The notes beneath the pieces were generated by a model. The model was given only the letters and a program-made list of their open reading frames with translations. It was not told the origin of the DNA and did not search any database. 64,000 bases of DNA from Apostichopus japonicus (lineage: Eukaryota; Echinodermata; Holothuroidea; Aspidochirotida; Stichopodidae): NCBI RefSeq assembly GCF_037975245.1, contig NC_092574.1, forward strand, positions 18,941,713 to 19,005,712. Direction: 5' to 3'. Position numbers and translations under genes: made by a program. Below, piece by piece: positions 57,842-64,000 of this stretch (within the stretch, counting starts at the first letter, position 1; every line of letters starts with the position of its first letter).

Positions 57842-59884
57842 TGAAGCACTCCTTGCCAAATTTTTTGGCTGGCTGCCTATGTGACAGGGAATAGTGTCCG
57901 GGCGTCTCACGGACACTATTCCACGGGAATTATGTCCGTAGGACAACTTTCTCGGGGGGAATTGTGTCCGGCGGACAGTATTATCTGTCCGGACAGACAC
58001 TATTAACTAGGAAAAAACGTCCGTGTGTGGTGATTTTCTGTCCGCGCGGACAGGATGAGAGAATAGCACGGATAAATGTGTCCTACAAGCTCTTCTGTAT
58101 GGAAACGTAGTGCAAAAACATCAGGACAGCAAGGCTTCTTTGGAGTATGCCTTTTCATCTTAATTGCATTTCTTAATGGCAGGATTTATAGAGGAACTTT
58201 AGACCAATTTCGCTACATGATGAACGGCTGAAATATATGGTCATTAATGATTTCTTGCATGATACTATTTGGACAGGCACAAATGAATGGAAATATCAAT
58301 TTAATTTAAAATTTATTGCAAATTTAATTCTCCTTCATGTTCTCTGCTGCATAAGATAAAACCATTTCTAAAAAATGACAAAAGTGCTGCAAGACTCGTG
58401 CAACATCCTACGTCTATTGTGACATAGAACAACTGTATCTGTTTCTTTATTTTTAGTACAAGCTGTTTCAAATACTTTGTTTTATAAAAATCATCCAATT
58501 TCCCTTCTACTTTTAATACTAATGCTTGACAACCATTGACAATAACAGATAGCCTCACATCTAGTAACTTTTGAAATCTTGGGGATCTCAAAACAAAATG
58601 ACATTCACATGGGAAAAAAAGGTTACATAAATCAAAGTAAACCATGCTTTGGCGTCCACAGTTGTAGCCTAGCAGTATTTGTTGGTCAGGCAATCAATTA
58701 AAGGAAGACTATTGTTAATCCAATTATCGACAGGCTGTGAATGTTAACTATGGTGAAAATACTTGGGAATTCCTTTTCATGTGATATATTTTAAGATTGG
58801 GCAATGCCTAGCTGGTTGGAAATGGTACTTGGGAAGCAATATAAAATCATATGGTATAGGAGCAGAGGGTTTCTGTAGGGTGTTTTCGTGTGTTCATGAC
58901 ATGTCAACCATCGAACCATGATATATTGCCTGCACAGTCAGGCAGTGCATTATTCATTAGAAGGTATTTCCAAACGAATATCTCACCATGCACAACTGGT
59001 ATTGATAAACACCAAAAACGTTTGTTGCTACTATGTATTGTTAATGGGCATAAAGGCCTCTAAGCTATATCAATTATTTTCAACAAAAATCAGCTGAAAG
59101 TTATGTTGCATTGGCTTCAAATATGCCAGATACTAAAATATGGTCACCTATGGTCAAAATTATTAAACTGTTTTTGTACCACCTGTAGGAAATTTACCTC
59201 ACTGGGACATTCTGTCCTTTTGCATGTTCTTTTAAAATGTCTGAGAAAAATTTGGAGATTATAAAGACCTCAAGGAAAGTACTTCTTGATGTCACAATAC
59301 AACTTTGTGGCCTATACAGACTACCTTCAAATGACATGCTGCTGGTCATACTAAGTATCAGGCTTAACATAAATACTGGGAAAGGAGGCTGTGTGAGAAC
59401 CAGTTCTACTACACTCAGATTGTTTAGTGTTAGTCAAAGTATCTCAATGACTATTGTTCAAATGTTGGAAAAGAAAAAAAATCAATTAGGGCTAATTGGG
59501 AAATGCAAGCTGAAGCCAGTAAAATCATATTTGTACACAATTCACACAACTTGGTATCAGTTAACATTTCTCTTGCTTTTGTCTACATATTTGGCCCACC
59601 TTTTCCTTTGACATTAAATAAATATTCTTTGCACTAAAAGTTTGGTCTTGACACAGTCAACAGTATAATCACCTGAATCCTTTACTGGGGAGCATCCAAG
59701 GCCAGTCAACACTGAAAATAAAAATACACATACATACACATACATACATATACATATATACACACATATACACACACACATACATACATATACACACATA
59801 TATATATACAAAACGTACAAGTGCAGCTGTCTACAATAAATTATCCAGATTACCATTTTGTAAATAAAATAGCAGCACGATAAA
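57842..59884. other. Unassigned region with TGTCCG-rich palindromes
   Basis: 57888-57922 is a perfect 13-bp stem (GGAATAGTGTCCG) with a 9-base loop, followed to about 58060 by several TGTCCG/CGGACA motifs. The rest is AT-rich. Two open frames of about 125 codons (58313-58693 minus, 59237-59611 plus) show no family features. A CATA/CACA microsatellite is at 59726-59815. Confidence 0.6.
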
Positions 59885-60453
59885 TAAACTATAATACTAT
59901 CTATACACATTAATTCTGAATTTTGGTGTTATTGCTTTGTGTCTCAGATTATACCTAGTAGTTTCTCGAAGTAGAGAGTTAAGTTCGGTATGCAAAGAAT
60001 GTCTGTCATTTCTCTGTATGCAATTTACACTTCTAATGAACTCATTTTTAGCAGCATTGTTTACAGTACTCATAAGAAAGTTAAAATCTATATTAAAAAT
60101 TCTAGAACAATACTTTAAAAAAAAAAAAAAATTCTCTTATTATCTTTAATTAGTAAAAAGTGATACCAAGCAGAAACAGCATATATTAGGTGTGGTAAGA
60201 TATTGGCAGTAAAAACTCTTTTGCTTACATCAACATGAAAATATGGAACTATATACGATAGAGTTGAGACTATGAAGTACACCCGTTTAAGTATTCTGCT
60301 TATATGACCAGTGAAACTTAGTTTGTCATCAATACAAACACCTAGATATACTGTATGATGAGTGCGTTCTACTTCTGCATCTGTAATTGAGATTTTAGTT
60401 AACTTACATGATAAAAGACCTTTTCTACGAAAACGCTTATTCAGTTGCAACAA
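59885..60453 (-). pseudogene. LINE reverse transcriptase C-terminal fragment
   Basis: The minus strand encodes the end of a non-LTR reverse transcriptase of the CR1/Jockey kind: a YLGVCIDDKLSF motif, then ILPHLIYAVSAWY, and further on RYNLRHKAITPKFR. The frame is broken at a run of about 14 A/T (60117-60130), where coding sense resumes in another frame. The palm and catalytic residues are missing, so it is a dead fragment. Confidence 0.8.
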
Positions 60454-62044
60454 CTACATAATGCATCACAGATAAAGAAACTATATCCCAGTTGTTACTT
60501 GCCTTGATATACTTGAATGGCATATGAGGACAGCTGTCAAGTAGCATGTATGCATAAACCAGACTGTGGTTTCTATGATCCAACATGAGTATCCTTTCAT
60601 ATGAATGGGACATACTGACACACTTGATCTTTAGTAATACAGCAAGAAGTGACAAACAGTATATTCACAATGACAGATGCTGACACAAATGACCACTGAT
60701 AGCCTGCTTGTACTCACTCAATGTGATACATACTACAGTAAATATGAGATTTCTTCCAGCTTCCTCATCTTGAGATATCAAGTTTTAAAGGTTTACAAAA
60801 TTTGACCACTGTTAATCTCCACAATAACAAAGGCCTCTTTTAGCCATGTGGTATACTTACAGACTAAATATGATATCTGTTCAGCTTCCTTTCTTGAACT
60901 TATAATTTTTACAAGGTTTTCACAACTTGAACCCTGTTTACCCTTTGACATCCACCCCAAAAATATAGGATATAATCAATATGATTCACATACATGCCAA
61001 ATCTTACATTTTCCAAGCTTCCCTTCTAGAGATAGCGTGTTTGAAGCCAGGTTTCATACCGCACACACAAGTATTAACGCATAGGTTTATTAAATCAGCA
61101 AACAAATTAAGCATTGATATTGAGATGACGCAATATGACAAATCATTTTTTTCTAACCCATACCGTCACGACTCTAAGTTTATGCTTAGAACTAACAATG
61201 AATGTATGCTATATCAAGTGAGCTGGCTTCCCTCATCTTGGAAAGATAATTGTTCTGCTTGTTTTAGCCAGTTTTCTGTTAATTAGTACCTATTCGTGTG
61301 ACCAAAGCAAAGCATAGCAGAGCAGAATTTAAAAAATTAGATGGTGAATGTAAAAATTCCATTTACCTGAAGAAAGACGAACTAACTGCCATTTACTGTC
61401 CTGGATGTGACACATGAGTTTATAGATTACAACTACCAATAGAACAACTTCATTTCTACGTGTGGTAAAATATATGCTTGTTATGTGAGACTTTTGTTAG
61501 AATTTTGTCACCTTAGAGTCCTTTGAACTTCACAATCAACAAAAACAATCCCAGGATTTACTTATACCATCATTCTGACTGGAGTTCTCTGGGAACATTG
61601 CTCTTGATTCAACCTTACAATGCCATTACTAAATGCATTATAAGATAATAGAAATACTAATTCTATTCAGTATACTAATTGTGTGCACATTTTCCTCCTT
61701 GCCAGGGGGAGAAAAACAGACCCTTTGATATATATGGAGGGGGAGGAAGTGTGTGTGTGAGGGGGGGGGGTTATGAATTGAATTGAAACCAATCTAGTGT
61801 GGTTTGAACAGAGGGAATGTGTGAATTAAATATTGCTTAATATAAGGACACTTATTGCCGGTTCCAAAAAGTGCTATCTGACGGCATTTATGCTTTGTTT
61901 TTCTTGTTGCTTGCTGTTTTTATTCTATCTTGCACATATAAACATACTTAAACTTTAAGCGGGATTTTTTTTTCTGGAATTGTCTATCAGTGGGGGTGGG
62001 GGGACAAACAATAACGATATGCATGAAAGAAAGAAACCTTTTTA
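60454..62044. other. Unassigned AT-rich region
   Basis: I see no gene or defined repeat beyond short G-runs and GT repeats near 61740-61770. It may be the 3' region of the gene whose exons follow. Confidence 0.5.
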
Positions 62045-62178
62045 TCATAAATTATCAAGTTCTTGTCTTAACCACTGGTTGTTATACTCAAACACCTGAT
62101 CATCTCCAACCTCATCATATTCAGCTTGGATAGCCTCCCTTCCTATCCTGGTGAAATGCTCTGACCCTTGGTACCAAC
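62045..62178 (-). CDS. Probable terminal exon, unrecognised gene
   Basis: A minus-strand frame after an acceptor (GTATAG|GT) reads WYQGSEHFTRIGREAIQ, then an acidic stretch, and ends QELDNL-stop at 62045-62047. Its composition looks like real protein. Its phase does not match the obvious donor of the next exon, but does match a weaker donor (GCAGCCT|GTAGTC) inside that exon. Confidence 0.5.
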
Positions 62179-62311
62179 CTATACCTATACATAAAAGTTT
62201 AAAATTATTGACTGAATAGAGAAGTTAATAAGTAACCACATTCAAGCTAATAAAATGCATGTTTACACCACACATCATATTGAAAAGATAATTGTGCATC
62301 AGGATCATTAC

Positions 62312-62434
62312 TTTGGTAAGCTTTTGCGCAGTTGACTACAGGCTGCTTCAGCTTCTGTTTCGGTGCAACATGTGACAAGGTGGTAGAGATGGTCCACAGC
62401 ATGAGAGACAAGAACGTCATTGAGGTAATTCAGC
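62312..62434 (-). CDS. Internal exon, unrecognised gene
   Basis: A 123-base exon with acceptor TTCTGCAG|GCTG and donor CCAAA|GTAATG. It encodes LNYLNDVLVSHAVDHLYHL and a helical, acidic continuation. It joins in phase to the exon at 63616-63698 (CA|G). If the donor is not used, the frame ends at a TAA three codons' width further (62308-62310), so this could also be a last exon. Confidence 0.6.
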
Positions 62435-62594
62435 CTGCAGAAAAGGACGCATGAATAGTAAGCATTGCTTCAAAGTTACAGAAATTAAGTAGAAAGTAAA
62501 TATTACTGTGAAAACATGATTTCAGCAATCATTACGAATGGGTACTTCAAATTAATGTATGTTGCAGCATTCGGTAATAACAAGGTGAAGCATT

Positions 62595-63055
62595 CAGACT
62601 AGCAATATTGTTTATTGCCACAAATGCAGATCTGATCCTCCATGAGCATGCGAGCATTCAGACTGTAGCAAATTGATCCCCCAATTGTGGGTCTGATCCA
62701 CCGTGAGCATGTATGGAGTATATTCAGACTAGCATGTTGTTCGCCCTTGTGGGTCTGATCCTCCTTAACCATGCAATAATTTATACTATAGGACGTTGAT
62801 CACCCAAATTGTAGGGTCTGATCATCCTTGAGCATGCGAGAATGCAAACTATAGCAAGTTGATCGCCCTTGTACGTCTCGTCCTACTTGAGCATGTGAGA
62901 TTCAGACTAGATCACCTCATTTGTGGGGTCTGCTTGATCCTCCTTAAGCATGCGATTATTCAGAGTATAGCAACTTGAATCCCCAAGTGTGGGATCTGAT
63001 CCTCCTTGAGCATGCGAGCATTCAGATATACAGTATGGCAAGTTGATAGCCTATT
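62595..63055. repeat. Degenerate 60-65-bp minisatellite in an intron
   Basis: About seven units with the core GGGTCTGATCCTCCTTGAGC followed by ATGCGAGCATTCAGACTATA. It lies between the two predicted exons of the right-hand gene. Confidence 0.85.
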
Positions 63056-63615
63056 GAAGTCTGTACGCATTCCTGTGTATTGTATCAAGGCCAAGCTTAG
63101 AGTGAGATCTGATCAAGTGTGACCTATGTGCAGCACTAAGGTCACGTCTCGACGTAAGTCAGTGTTAGATTCAAATTTTCTGGCAGGACGGGCCAACAGT
63201 TCAAGCACTCAATCACAGAAAGTAAAATTCATGACAAGGCAAGGCTTAGGGCGATAAACTTACAAACAATGATATGACCAGAAGGACTGGATCCCATTTT
63301 TCAATAAAAAGTTCCTTTAAATGCAGTGCTTAACCATTGAAAGTATACATATCATTACTATATAGCACAATAAAAGTTTGCAACAAGTAGCGAAACATCT
63401 AAAAGCGTTTGGCCGAGCGATGATGATAGGTAACAGGTAGAGCACCTTTATCATTAATATTAATCAATATTTGTTTCTGCTTGAATTTTGAGAGTTGCTT
63501 AAGCACTACAAAATTTTGCTTGTAACTGCCAATGTATACCACTTAGGTTGGCATCAGTAACTGCATGATTATGGAGTGCATATAATCCCACTTTAATGAA
63601 ATATTTAACACTTAC

Positions 63616-63698
63616 TGTACTTCAAACTTTTTGAGTTTCTTCAATTGGTCATACAACTGCTTCTTGGAACTTGAAGAAAAACTGTTGCAAACAGATCT
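63616..63698 (-). CDS. Internal exon, unrecognised gene (continues past window)
   Basis: An 83-base exon with acceptor GATTCAACAG|AGATC and donor AAGTACA|GTAAGT. It encodes a lysine-rich, probably coiled-coil segment (SSSSKKQLYDQLKKLKKFE). Together with the next exon this is the 3' part of a gene whose start lies beyond 64000. I do not recognise the protein. Confidence 0.6.
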
Positions 63699-63860
63699 CT
63701 GTTGAATCAAAGCAAAGAACACAATCATAGCACACTGGAAACTTACTTAACCATGAATTGTAAAAATAGGCCTGGGGGAGGGGGGTCTTAAAAAACAAAT
63801 TTCCAGAGGACAAGAAATTCGGGCAAAAGTCCTGAAAAATTCGGGCAGCCTAAGAGGAGA

Positions 63861-63865
<5 letters not shown>

Positions 63866-63942
<77 letters not shown>
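63866..63942. repeat. TA microsatellite
   Basis: A long alternating TA run with two A interruptions, flanked by related CGGGCA/TGCCCG sequence that may be the ends of a small inverted-repeat element. Confidence 0.9.
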
Positions 63943-63947
<5 letters not shown>

Positions 63948-64000
63948 TGCAGTAGCTTGCCCAAATCTTTTTCAAATTTTTGCCCGACAATTCATTGATT

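Noticed and set aside
58313-58693. 126-codon minus-strand frame
   Set aside because: It has a non-ATG start, AT-rich composition and no recognisable motif or splice context.
59237-59611. 124-codon plus-strand frame with ATG
   Set aside because: It is hydrophobic and of low information, with no promoter, homologous copy or family resemblance; it cannot be supported as a gene.

Overview
The window reads as nuclear DNA of an animal, most likely a marine invertebrate. It is AT-rich, its genes have GT-AG introns and TATA boxes, it is full of microsatellites, inverted-repeat transposons, a tRNA-derived SINE and a LINE fragment, and its recognisable genes belong to the animal 2'-5'-oligoadenylate synthase (OAS) family. 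The repeat style would fit an echinoderm such as a sea cucumber, but that is a guess; no species-level marker is visible.

About 52 kb (1-52,170) is a tandem array of OAS-like genes, all on the minus strand. There are eight intact reading frames and one broken fragment. I sort them into three types. Type A (536, 527 and 536 aa; 498-2108, 15893-17476, 37046-38656) has the synthase core, a C-terminal module and an acidic then basic tail. Type B (443, 439 and 440 aa; 8539-9870, 26415-27734, 45076-46398) has the core and the module only. Type C (325 and 327 aa; 31230-32207, 50488-51471) is little more than the core. All eight keep the GS motif and the three catalytic aspartates, so all could make an oligonucleotide second messenger. 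The coding region looks like one exon in every gene. A splice acceptor lies 2-17 bases before each ATG, and a conserved noncoding first exon lies 0.3-3.4 kb upstream.

The array is built from three repeating units: A1-B1 (1-15,380), A2-B2-C1 (15,380-36,541) and A3-B3-C2 (36,542-52,170). Units 1 and 3 are nearly identical from A through B. Unit 1 has lost type C, apparently by recombination between the look-alike promoter regions of B and C. Unit 2 carries extra insertions, including a dead fourth OAS-like paralogue inside the first intron of A2. The differences between units amount to a record of indels, one inversion, one hAT-like insertion with its empty site preserved, and gene conversion.

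From 52.17 kb to the end there is no OAS sequence. This part holds a degenerate minisatellite, a TIR element with a nested tRNA-SINE, a 2.8-kb foldback-like element, a LINE reverse-transcriptase fragment, and at the right edge the last exons of an unrecognised minus-strand gene. No downstream effector such as RNase L or STING is visible in the window.
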